Shown piece by piece: positions 1 to 5,215 of a DNA stretch of 5,215 bases (position 1 is its first letter; each line of letters opens with the position of its first letter). The stretch is taken from contig JAZNOW010000036.1 of assembly GCA_045589355.1 (NCBI GenBank), positions 1 to 5,215 on the forward strand, read 5' to 3'. The DNA comes from RUG563 sp045589355. Its GTDB lineage: Bacteria > Bacillota > Clostridia > Christensenellales > Aristaeellaceae. The position numbers and the translations under genes were made by a program. The notes below the pieces were generated by a model that had not been told where the DNA came from, did not search any database, and was given only the letters and a program-made list of their open reading frames with translations.

Positions 1-1986
1 ACGGGCGATCAGGGAGTTCATATCGCCGATGCCGCCAACCTTCACACCCTTGATCCATTCATAGCTCTTTTCGGTGAAATGGCCGCACACGGGGCACACC
101 TTGTATTCCACTTCGTCCACCACCACGGTGAAGAAGGTGCAGGCTGCCATCTGGGTGTAATCGCAATCGATGCAGGTGCAGATGCGCTTGTGGGTGCCGT
201 TGCCCAGGTCAATCCACTGGCTCAGGGGATAGTTATCCACGGGGCAGGTGGCATAATCTTCCGCGCCCTTGATCAGCACGGTGATGTTCTCGCCTTCCAG
301 CTTCACATTGGTGCCGATGATGCACTTGTCTTCGTCAATGGTGGGACGGATCTGTTCGCCGTTTTCCACATGATCATAATAATCGTCCAGGAACTTGTCC
401 AGGTCAAAATTGGGATGGCCGGGGATCAGTTCGCCTTCCACTTCCACGGGAGGATACACGGGACGATCGATGATCTGGGAAGGATCGTCGGGGTCATAGC
501 AGTTGCCTTCATAATCCACCAGCACCTGCTTGAGCAGGGTCTTGCCGCAGGTGGCGCACTTGAGGCCGTCGGTCCAGCCCTTGGCGTCGGGGGTGGCAGC
601 CACACCGGGAACGGTGACGGGGGTATGGCCGGTGGGGGCGATCCAGGAACCGCTCATGATCTTGCCGCAGATTTCGCAGGCAGTGCCGTCTTCACGGCCC
701 CAGTCTTCACAGGTAGCGGCAAAGCCCTTGATCGTAGTGGGCACATGGGTATGGTTGGGATCGATGGGAGCGGGCACGGGGTATTCGTTTTCACCGTTGC
801 CGCCGTTGCCGGTGGCGTTCAGGGTCTTTTCCTGTTCAGCATTGCAGCCGACGCAGACACGCACAGCCTTGCCGTTGGCAGTGGCAGTGGGTTCCACAAC
901 GGTCTTCCAGGCGCTGAAGACGTGCTTGCCGGTAGCGGCAACAGTCTGGGTTTCGGTCTTGCCGCACACGGTGCAGGCGCGTTCCTGAGAACCGGCCTTG
1001 GCGCAGGTGGCTTCCTTGGTGGTGTTCCACTTGCCAAAGCTGTGCTTGCCGGTAGCGGCAATGGACTTGGTTTCCGTCTTGCCGCACACGGTGCAGGCGC
1101 GTTCCTGAGAACCGGCCTTGGTGCAGGTAGCCGCCTTGGTGGTGGTCCACTTGCCGAAGCTGTGCTTGCCGGTGGCGGGGATGGTGGAAGACTTTTCGAC
1201 CATCAGCGTGCCGCATTCTTTACAGATTACTTTGTTCCAGCCGTCCTTGCCGCAGGTAGCAGCCTGTCCCTGCACTTCCTTGCCCTGATGACCGGGATAG
1301 TAGCTGCCGTAGGATTCCACTTCAAAACCGCACAGCGTGCATTCCTGACGGGTATAGCTGAGTTCCGTGCAGGTCATGGGACGGCTTTCCACGGTCTTCA
1401 TGTTATGGGCGCCCTTTTTGCCATTCCGCGTTTCGTTCAGATAGCGATTGGTGTTGGCGCAGAACTTGCCCTCCACATCATTGGACTTGCAGTTGGCTGC
1501 TTCATCGATCACACGCCATTCCACCTTGTGTTCGCCGGTGGGTTCGATATAGGCGTTGGACATGGTGGTGATGCCGCAATCGGCGCAAACTTTATGATAA
1601 CCGCCCTGGCTGCAGCAGGTGGGATCCACGTCCACCACACGCTTTTCAGCAGAGTGGGTATATTGAGTGGAAGTATCGGTATAACCGCATACAGTGCACT
1701 TTTCAACACTGGTACCGCGGTTGGCACCATTGACACACTTCTTGGTCACGGTTGCCTTCATGGTGTGGTCTTCCGAGGCGGTGATTTCGCGCCAGGAAAT
1801 GTCCTCTGCATGATGAACGGTGATCTTTTCATGCCGAATGGGATTCCACTTCAGGTCATAGGCGTGTTCGCCGTTGCACGTTACTCCGTTGTAGGTAGAG
1901 TTGCAGCTTGCAGCCATGGCGCAAGATGCACAGGCAATCAGCAGAATGACAGCCAGCAATACTGTAACAAGCAGCTTCTTTTTCAT
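1..1986 (-). CDS. Secreted Cys-rich repeat protein, C-terminus cut by window edge
   Basis: The frame is open for 662 codons from the ATG at 1986-1984 to the window edge; by comparison with the next gene about 93 residues are missing. The start is supported by AGAGGA nine bases upstream and a basic, hydrophobic signal peptide (MKKKLLVTVLLAVILLIACA), with likely signal peptidase I cleavage after A-M-A at about residue 25. Residues 82-483 hold ten units of the type A-T-C-x(2)-x-G-x(5)-C-x(2)-C-G followed by a G-H or G-K-H turn. Unit 3 has lost its second C-x-x-C, and units 8 and 10 lack the first Cys. Next come a short Gly/Asn linker (about 393-410), an acidic D-P-D-D-P segment near 498 and a C-terminal domain from 521 with C-T-C-I-D-C and C-P-V-C-G motifs. 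I see no catalytic motif and no sortase or SLH anchor in the visible part. Function unknown. The Cys/His pattern could bind metal or form disulphides outside the cell. Confidence 0.9.
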   Translation of the reverse strand, partial: MKKKLLVTVLLAVILLIACASCAMAASCNSTYNGVTCNGEHAYDLKWNPIRHEKITVHHAEDISWREITASEDHTMKATVTKKCVNGANRGTSVEKCTVCGYTDTSTQYTHSAEKRVVDVDPTCCSQGGYHKVCADCGITTMSNAYIEPTGEHKVEWRVIDEAANCKSNDVEGKFCANTNRYLNETRNGKKGAHNMKTVESRPMTCTELSYTRQECTLCGFEVESYGSYYPGHQGKEVQGQAATCGKDGWNKVICKECGTLMVEKSSTIPATGKHSFGKWTTTKAATCTKAGSQERACTVCGKTETKSIAATGKHSFGKWNTTKEATCAKAGSQERACTVCGKTETQTVAATGKHVFSAWKTVVEPTATANGKAVRVCVGCNAEQEKTLNATGNGGNGENEYPVPAPIDPNHTHVPTTIKGFAATCEDWGREDGTACEICGKIMSGSWIAPTGHTPVTVPGVAATPDAKGWTDGLKCATCGKTLLKQVLVDYEGNCYDPDDPSQIIDRPVYPPVEVEGELIPGHPNFDLDKFLDDYYDHVENGEQIRPTIDEDKCIIGTNVKLEGENITVLIKGAEDYATCPVDNYPLSQWIDLGNGTHKRICTCIDCDYTQMAACTFFTVVVDEVEYKVCPVCGHFTEKSYEWIKGVKVGGIGDMNSLIAR
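922..1161 (-). repeat. Two tandem 120-bp units inside the Cys-repeat gene
   Basis: The 120-bp period (40 codons) encodes residues 276-355. The segments 956-1001 and 1076-1121 are identical over 46 bases, and the two units differ at only a few positions elsewhere. They correspond to repeat units 6 and 7, each reading A-T-C-x-K-A-G-S-Q-E-R-A-C-T-V-C-G-K-T. A third, diverged copy continues above 1161. The other units of this gene are far less alike, so these two were duplicated or homogenised recently. Confidence 0.9.
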
Positions 1987-1995
1987 TCGTCCGCA

Positions 1996-2001
1996 TCCTC
2001 T
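1996..2001 (-). promoter_or_regulatory. Ribosome binding site of the left gene
   Basis: On the minus strand AGAGGA lies nine bases before the ATG at 1986. The surrounding GA-AGGATGC string is shared with the middle gene. Here the ATG inside that string is ten bases ahead of the true start and so out of frame. This shows that the string is leader sequence and not coding sequence. Confidence 0.75.
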
Positions 2002-2015
2002 CTCGTCGTTAATGG

Positions 2016-2032
2016 GTAAATGCTTCATTTAC
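2016..2032 (-). promoter_or_regulatory. Candidate operator: 17-bp dyad at the transcription start
   Basis: GTAAATG-3-CATTTAC is a perfect 7+7 bp inverted repeat that directly abuts the -10 element and covers the expected transcription start. That is the classic position for a repressor site. It could also form a weak hairpin at the very 5' end of the mRNA. No regulator is visible in the window, so binding is inference only. The middle gene has a weaker dyad of the same total length in the equivalent region. Confidence 0.45.
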
Positions 2033-2061
2033 ATTATCCCTTGCCTTCCATCAATTGTCAA
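2033..2061 (-). promoter_or_regulatory. Sigma-A promoter of the left gene
   Basis: On the minus strand the -35 is TTGACA (2056-2061), the spacer is exactly 17 bp, and the -10 is GATAAT (2033-2038). This is one mismatch from the vegetative consensus. Transcription should start near 2026, giving a leader of about 40 bases. The promoter lies downstream of the middle gene's terminator, so the left gene should have its own transcript. Confidence 0.82.
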
Positions 2062-2138
2062 CGCTCTCCATTCAAAGGTATGGGACATTTTGGATGAAAT
2101 ACAGGTCATAAATATCTCCGTAAGCAGCCGCGTTTTTG

Positions 2139-2169
2139 ATGTAATTATTCATGTAATTTTCATGTAATT
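2139..2169. repeat. Three direct repeats of ATGTAATT upstream of the promoter
   Basis: ATGTAATT occurs at 2139-2146, 2151-2158 and 2162-2169, with start-to-start spacing of 12 and 11 bp, close to one helical turn. The block lies about 80-110 bp upstream of the left gene's -35 element and beside the preceding terminator. It could be an activator or response-regulator site, but in AT-rich spacer DNA chance or slippage is possible. Confidence 0.4.
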
Positions 2170-2170
2170 T

Positions 2171-2205
2171 AAAGAGAAAAGAGAGCCCGCAAGATGCAGG
2201 CTCTC
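2171..2205 (-). terminator. Intrinsic terminator of the middle gene
   Basis: About 22 bases after the stop codon, the minus strand reads GAGAGCCTGC-ATCTT-GCGGGCTCTC. This is a 10-bp stem with one T-G wobble and a 5-base loop, followed by the T-rich tract TTTTCTCTTT. It separates the middle gene's transcript from the left gene's promoter. Confidence 0.9.
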
Positions 2206-2227
2206 CCGATTTTTATGTTGTTTTGTT

Positions 2228-4867
2228 TCAGTCCACAAACAGGTACAGGCCGTGCTGATCCGCATTGAAAATGACAAAGCCATTGTCATACATGAAGGGC
2301 ACTGTCTTGAATTCGCCGTCCATGTTCAGCTGCACCAGGGCCACGTCGCCGGGATGCACCATGGGGATATACAGCGTTTCGCTGCCGTTCCACGGATCCA
2401 GCGCACCCTTGGTGCTCTTCACCGCCGTGAAGGAAGTGGTGACCACCAGTTTTTCGGCGCTCATGTCCTTCACCTGCACGGGAGCGGTACCGAAGGGAGC
2501 TTCGATATCGCGGGCGATCAGGGAGTTCATGTTGCCCACGCCGCCAACCTTCACGCCCTTGATCCATTCGTAGGCGCGTTCGGTGAAGTGGCCGCAGATG
2601 GGGCACACCTTGTATTCCACTTCGTCCACGGTGATATGGAAGAACACACAGGTGCCCACTTCGTAATAATCGCAGTCCAGGCAGGTGCAAATGCGCATGT
2701 GCGTACCGTTGCCAAGATCGATCCACTGGCTCATGGGATACTTATCCGCAGGGCAGATGGCGTAATCTTCCGCGCCTTTGATGAGCATGGAAGTACCGGT
2801 ACCGGTCAGGGTCACTTTCGTGCCGATGATGCACTTGTCATCATCAATGGTGGGACGGATCTGGTCGCCGTTTTCCACATGGGTGTAGTATTCGTCCAGA
2901 TAATCGTTCAGGTCGAAATTGGGATGGCCGGGCTCCAGACGGCCGATCAGCTCGTCATAGCCGACCACATCGCCCACAGGCCTGCCGTCCTTATCGGTCA
3001 CCTTGCCGTTTTCGTCCACCTTGCCGATCACGTTGCCGTTTTCGTCAATGATATTGCCTTCATCGTCCACGGAGCCGATGTAGCCGCCGGTAGGATCGGT
3101 GATCACGTCGTCTTCCAGACGGCCGATCACGTTTTCACCGGAAGGATCAACGATGTCGCCGGGCTGATGGGGAATTTCCGTGCCGATGGAAGGACCGTCG
3201 GGATCATCGGGATCGTAATAGTTGCCTTCGTAATCCACCGGGAACTGTTCCTTCAGGATTTCGCCGCAATTGCCGCACTTGAGGCCTTCGCTCAGGCCCT
3301 TTTCAGTGGGCGTGGCGGGTACCGCGGGGATCACCACGGGGGTATGGCCGGTGGGAGGAATCCATTCGCCGCCATTCACCGCATCGCCGCAGATGTCGCA
3401 GATGGTACCGTCTTCACGGCCCCATTCGGTGCAGGTGGGATCATAGCCCTTCAGCTCGCTTTCGCTGTGCTTGTGGTTGGGATCGATCACAGGGGTGGGA
3501 ATGGGATAGGGGTTCTTGGTGGGCTTGGAGATAGGATTGTCATTGGGATTCTTGGTGGGCTTGGGCGTAGGAGCGCCGCCCGGGTTCTTGGTGGGATCGG
3601 GGGTAGCCGTCAGCTTGGGAATGCTGCGGGTTTGTTCCGCATCGCAATCGCTGTACTGGCAGTTGCGGCTTTCCAGGCCCTCTTCGGTATAGGTGGGTGC
3701 CTTCACCTGGCCCCACACCGTCCAGTCATGGGCACGCACGGGAATGGTTTCTTCTTCCCAGGTCTGGCAGACGCAGATACGGGTCTTCACACCTTCGGAG
3801 GTACAGGTGGCAGGTACCTGTACTTGCCATTCATCAAACGTATGATCCGTCAGGGGAAGGGGGGCTCTTTTTGCCACCTGATCGCACACAACACAATGGA
3901 TGTTGTTGTAACCGGAATAATAGCAGGTGGATGCTTCCCCGGGCGATACACGGCTTGCATCGGTCACCGTATGGTCTTTGACAGGAATGGCTTCCTTTTT
4001 CATTTCCTTGCCGCAGCCATACATGCAATAGTACACCTGGCTGCCTTCCTTGGCACAGGTGGCGTCCACAATGACGGTCGCCTTGCCAGCCGCTTCATGA
4101 TCCTTCTTGCCGCCCATATCCGTTTCCATCACATAGCCGCAGCTGGTGCAGATGAAGGTGTTCAGATAGCCATGCTGACAGGTGGGCGAGGCAGACTTAT
4201 TGGGCGTGGAAGGGAAAGTGTGCTTGCTATCGTCCTTGGGCAGCACACGGTAAGAAAGCTCCTTATTGGTCTTGGAGCAATACACGCCGTAGGAGCCTTC
4301 CTTCGAGCAGGTGGGCTCCACCAGCACATCATAGGTAGCCCCGGCAGCGGTGTGGCCCAGAGGCGGAATGGCATCAGCGGATGCAGTACCGCCGCAGTCG
4401 CTGCAAACCATCTTGTAGGAACCGGCTTCACAGCAGGTGGCAGGCACTTCCACCCGGGTCAGCTTATCCGCAGGATGGTTGTTGGGATCCACAGAATCCG
4501 AGGCCCAAAGGTTACCGGCCCAGCCGCAGCGACCGCATAAGAAACTCCACTGCGCCCGCTTGGTGCAGGTGGCAGGGGTGGTGATATTGCGGCTCCAGTC
4601 ATGCTGGGTGGACTTGAATGTCAGCTGATCATATTCGGTGTAGCCGTCACCGGTAACACGGTCAACATGATGATAACCGCCAAGGCAGAATTCGCCGTTT
4701 CCGTTCGGAATAAAATTCCAATAGTACTTGATGTTGCAGGGATCGTTGGTGCAGGAGTAGGTCACGCCGTCTTCCGTCCAGGTAAAGCCGCACGCGGCCA
4801 GGGCGCTGGTGGAAATCAGCATCAGCAGCAGCGCAAGCAAACCTGCAATGAGTATTCTTCGCTTCAT
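2228..4867 (-). CDS. Secreted Cys-rich repeat protein, complete
   Basis: 879 residues when started at the ATG at 4867. An in-frame ATG three codons upstream (4876) overlaps the ribosome binding site and is less likely. Residues 1-25 are a signal peptide (M-K-R-R, long hydrophobic core, A-L-A|A-C). Ten Cys units follow over about 97-537: most read A-T-C-x(2)-x-G-x(5)-C-x(2)-C-G, unit 3 lacks the second C-x-x-C, unit 7 has C-x-C, and units 8 and 10 lack the first Cys. A Pro/Lys linker with three P-T-K-N-P copies lies between units 8 and 9 (422-460). A 17-residue-periodic D-x2-G-x3-G block spans 572-634. The C-terminal domain from 645 is about 75% identical by hand count to the left gene's over 142 residues. 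It ends in a segment (D-G-E-F, Y-D-N-G-F-V-I-F, H-G-L-Y) resembling terminal beta domains of clostridial surface proteins. No LPxTG, SLH or C-terminal membrane segment is seen, so the protein is probably released or held non-covalently. Function unknown. Confidence 0.93.
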   Translation of the reverse strand: MKRRILIAGLLALLLMLISTSALAACGFTWTEDGVTYSCTNDPCNIKYYWNFIPNGNGEFCLGGYHHVDRVTGDGYTEYDQLTFKSTQHDWSRNITTPATCTKRAQWSFLCGRCGWAGNLWASDSVDPNNHPADKLTRVEVPATCCEAGSYKMVCSDCGGTASADAIPPLGHTAAGATYDVLVEPTCSKEGSYGVYCSKTNKELSYRVLPKDDSKHTFPSTPNKSASPTCQHGYLNTFICTSCGYVMETDMGGKKDHEAAGKATVIVDATCAKEGSQVYYCMYGCGKEMKKEAIPVKDHTVTDASRVSPGEASTCYYSGYNNIHCVVCDQVAKRAPLPLTDHTFDEWQVQVPATCTSEGVKTRICVCQTWEEETIPVRAHDWTVWGQVKAPTYTEEGLESRNCQYSDCDAEQTRSIPKLTATPDPTKNPGGAPTPKPTKNPNDNPISKPTKNPYPIPTPVIDPNHKHSESELKGYDPTCTEWGREDGTICDICGDAVNGGEWIPPTGHTPVVIPAVPATPTEKGLSEGLKCGNCGEILKEQFPVDYEGNYYDPDDPDGPSIGTEIPHQPGDIVDPSGENVIGRLEDDVITDPTGGYIGSVDDEGNIIDENGNVIGKVDENGKVTDKDGRPVGDVVGYDELIGRLEPGHPNFDLNDYLDEYYTHVENGDQIRPTIDDDKCIIGTKVTLTGTGTSMLIKGAEDYAICPADKYPMSQWIDLGNGTHMRICTCLDCDYYEVGTCVFFHITVDEVEYKVCPICGHFTERAYEWIKGVKVGGVGNMNSLIARDIEAPFGTAPVQVKDMSAEKLVVTTSFTAVKSTKGALDPWNGSETLYIPMVHPGDVALVQLNMDGEFKTVPFMYDNGFVIFNADQHGLYLFVD
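2966..3154 (-). repeat. Four 17-residue D-x2-G-x3-G repeats in the middle gene
   Basis: The leading Asp of each unit recurs exactly every 17 residues (D574, D591, D608, D625), with Gly at +3 and Gly at +7 (+8 in unit 1). Examples are I-I-D-E-N-G-N-V-I-G-K-V and V-T-D-K-D-G-R-P-V-G-D-V. A 16-bp perfect direct repeat, TCCAGACGGCCGATCA on the plus strand, occurs at 2934-2949 and 3114-3129, exactly 180 bp apart. The segment is absent from the left paralogue, which is about 70 residues shorter here. It recalls DUF3659-like G-x-V-x-D-x(2)-G-x(2)-V-G repeats, but I cannot confirm that from memory. Confidence 0.8.
3488..3604 (-). repeat. Low-complexity Pro/Thr/Lys/Asn linker with TKNP repeats
   Basis: This encodes about 39 residues with three copies of P-T-K-N-P (preceded by T-P-D, T-P-K and I-S-K) and alternating prolines. 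It separates Cys units 1-8 from units 9-10 and the C-terminal domain. An extended, flexible, wall-spanning spacer is the usual reading of such segments in Gram-positive surface proteins. The left paralogue has a short Gly/Asn stretch at the same place. Confidence 0.8.
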
Positions 4868-4875
4868 TTTTTGCA

Positions 4876-4881
4876 TCCTTT
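4876..4881 (-). promoter_or_regulatory. Ribosome binding site deciding the middle gene's start
   Basis: AAAGGA lies eight bases before the ATG at 4867 and runs into the alternative ATG at 4876, leaving that ATG no spacing. The left gene has the same AGGATGC string, where the equivalent ATG is out of frame. Starting at 4867 also gives the signal peptide the normal M-K-R-R beginning. Confidence 0.75.
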
Positions 4882-4896
4882 CGTATTTTTTTGGGA

Positions 4897-4913
4897 CAAA
4901 TATATCGCATTTG
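4897..4913 (-). promoter_or_regulatory. Weak 17-bp dyad at the middle gene's transcription start
   Basis: CAAAT-7-ATTTG has five-base arms, the same overall length as the perfect dyad at the left gene, and sits five bases downstream of the -10 element. The shared AAAT/ATTT arms hint at a common regulator. With arms this short and AT-rich, the match may be chance. Confidence 0.25.
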
Positions 4914-4918
4914 ATTAC

Positions 4919-4947
4919 ATTATCTTTTAATTTTTCGAAAAAGTCAA
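4919..4947 (-). promoter_or_regulatory. Sigma-A promoter of the middle gene
   Basis: On the minus strand the -35 is TTGACT (4942-4947), the spacer is 17 bp, and the -10 is GATAAT (4919-4924), continuing as GATAATGTAA exactly as at the left gene. The spacer contains most of a perfect 12-bp palindrome, TTTTTCGAAAAA (4931-4942). Transcription should begin near 4912, giving a leader of about 45 bases. Confidence 0.8.
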
Positions 4948-5018
4948 TAGTTCAAACCATAGAAATACAAAATAATCCGGTCACGCCATCCGTTCTTTCT
5001 CTTTCCCCCGCTTGCGCG

Positions 5019-5045
5019 AAAAAGCCGCTTCCCGAAGGAAGCGGC
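5019..5045 (-). terminator. Intrinsic terminator of the right gene
   Basis: The minus strand reads GCCGCTTCC-TTCG-GGAAGCGGC then TTTTT. It is a perfect 9-bp GC-rich stem closed by a C(UUCG)G tetraloop, the exceptionally stable loop class, about 28 bases after the stop codon. It isolates the middle gene's promoter from read-through. Confidence 0.93.
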
Positions 5046-5072
5046 CTCGTTGCTATTGGTTTTATTCCGGAA

Positions 5073-5215
5073 TCAGTCCACGAACAGGTACAGGCCGTGC
5101 TGGTCCGCATTGAAGATGACAAAGCCATTGTCATACACATAGGGCACTTCAGCAAATTCGCCTTCCATGTTCAGCTGCATCAGGGTCACATCGCCGGGAT
5201 GCACCATGGGGATGT
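5073..5215 (-). CDS. Third paralogue, only the last 46 codons present
   Basis: Two bases of a split codon, then 46 codons and TGA (5073-5075). The fragment opens I-P-M-V-H-P-G-D-V and ends Q-H-G-L-Y-L-F-V-D. It matches the end of the middle protein almost residue for residue without gaps; differences cluster around A-E-V-P-Y-V in place of K-T-V-P-F-M. It is therefore the terminal part of the same C-terminal cap domain, and the gene's start and repeats lie beyond the right edge. A terminator follows it. Whether it carries the same ten-unit array cannot be seen here. Confidence 0.9.
   Translation of the reverse strand, partial: IPMVHPGDVTLMQLNMEGEFAEVPYVYDNGFVIFNADQHGLYLFVD

Noticed and set aside
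922..1161. CRISPR-like regular repeats
   Set aside because: The 120-bp period is in frame, translates to Cys units of 40 residues and has no unique spacers between short palindromic repeats.
538..1743. Intracellular zinc-finger or zinc-ribbon DNA-binding protein
   Set aside because: The C-x-x-C-G pairs look like zinc ribbons, but both complete N-termini carry signal peptides, and the linkers and low-complexity segments suit an extracellular protein. Metal binding remains possible; a DNA-binding role is not supported.
79..2019. 646-codon open frame on the plus strand
   Set aside because: It is antisense to the left gene and runs through its promoter. Its Gly/Ala/His-rich product lacks domain logic, and the minus strand has signal peptide, ribosome binding site, promoter and clear repeats. 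The openness comes from GC-biased codons on the other strand.
1901..2167. 88-codon plus-strand frame across the first spacer
   Set aside because: It overlaps the signal-peptide region of the left gene and the promoter of that gene, with no ribosome binding site or recognisable product.
2181..2205. Riboswitch or leader RNA in the first spacer
   Set aside because: The only strong hairpin has a T-tract and lies just after the middle gene's stop, upstream of the next promoter, so it is a terminator. The remaining leader of about 40 bases is too short for a known riboswitch class.
2252..4540. 762-codon open frame on the plus strand
   Set aside because: It is antisense to the complete middle gene with the same Gly/Ala/His/Ile composition. 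Its likeness to the other antisense frame simply mirrors the paralogy of the real genes.
4601..4930. 109-codon plus-strand frame at the start of the middle gene
   Set aside because: It is antisense to the signal peptide and crosses the promoter; the hydrophobic and basic parts are mirror images of the real coding and leader sequence.
4952..5155. 67-codon minus-strand frame over the second spacer
   Set aside because: It overlaps the end of the right paralogue in another frame and runs through its terminator hairpin. The paralogue frame is confirmed by near-identity with the middle gene.

Overview
The window holds three tandem genes, all on the minus strand: one complete gene flanked by two truncated paralogues. 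All are members of one family of secreted, cysteine-rich repeat proteins. The left gene (positions 1-1986) has its start but loses its C-terminus at the window edge. The middle gene (2228-4867) is complete. The right gene (5073-5215) shows only its last 46 codons. No gene of known biochemical function is present, so what follows rests on repeats, export signals, promoters and paralogue comparison.

The likely source is a Gram-positive anaerobe of the Bacillota, class Clostridia, probably from the gut or rumen. This is inference. The evidence is the strong AGGA-type ribosome binding sites, the sigma-A promoters in AT-rich spacers next to fairly GC-rich genes, and the protein style. Large exported proteins built from repeats of the form 'P-A-T-C-T-x(2)-G-x(5)-C-x(2)-C-G ... 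I-P-x(2)-G-H' are common in clostridial genomes and mostly uncharacterised.

The layout is regular. Each gene appears to be its own transcription unit. Each of the two spacers (1987-2227 and 4868-5072) contains, in the direction of transcription, the terminator of the upstream gene, then a TTGAC[A/T]-17 bp-GATAAT promoter, a short leader and a ribosome binding site. Both promoters continue as GATAATGTAA, and each has a 17-bp dyad near the expected transcription start.

The proteins share one architecture: signal peptide, a ten-unit Cys/His repeat array (the last two units follow a linker), an acidic D-P-D-D-P segment, and a conserved C-terminal cap domain with its own CxC and CxxC motifs. The ten units correspond one to one between the left and middle proteins, and the degenerate units fall at the same ordinal positions. 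The array therefore predates the gene duplication. The proteins differ in a lysine/proline-rich TKNP linker, in a 17-residue-periodic D-x2-G-x3-G insert found only in the middle gene, and in a nearly identical pair of 120-bp units found only in the left gene.
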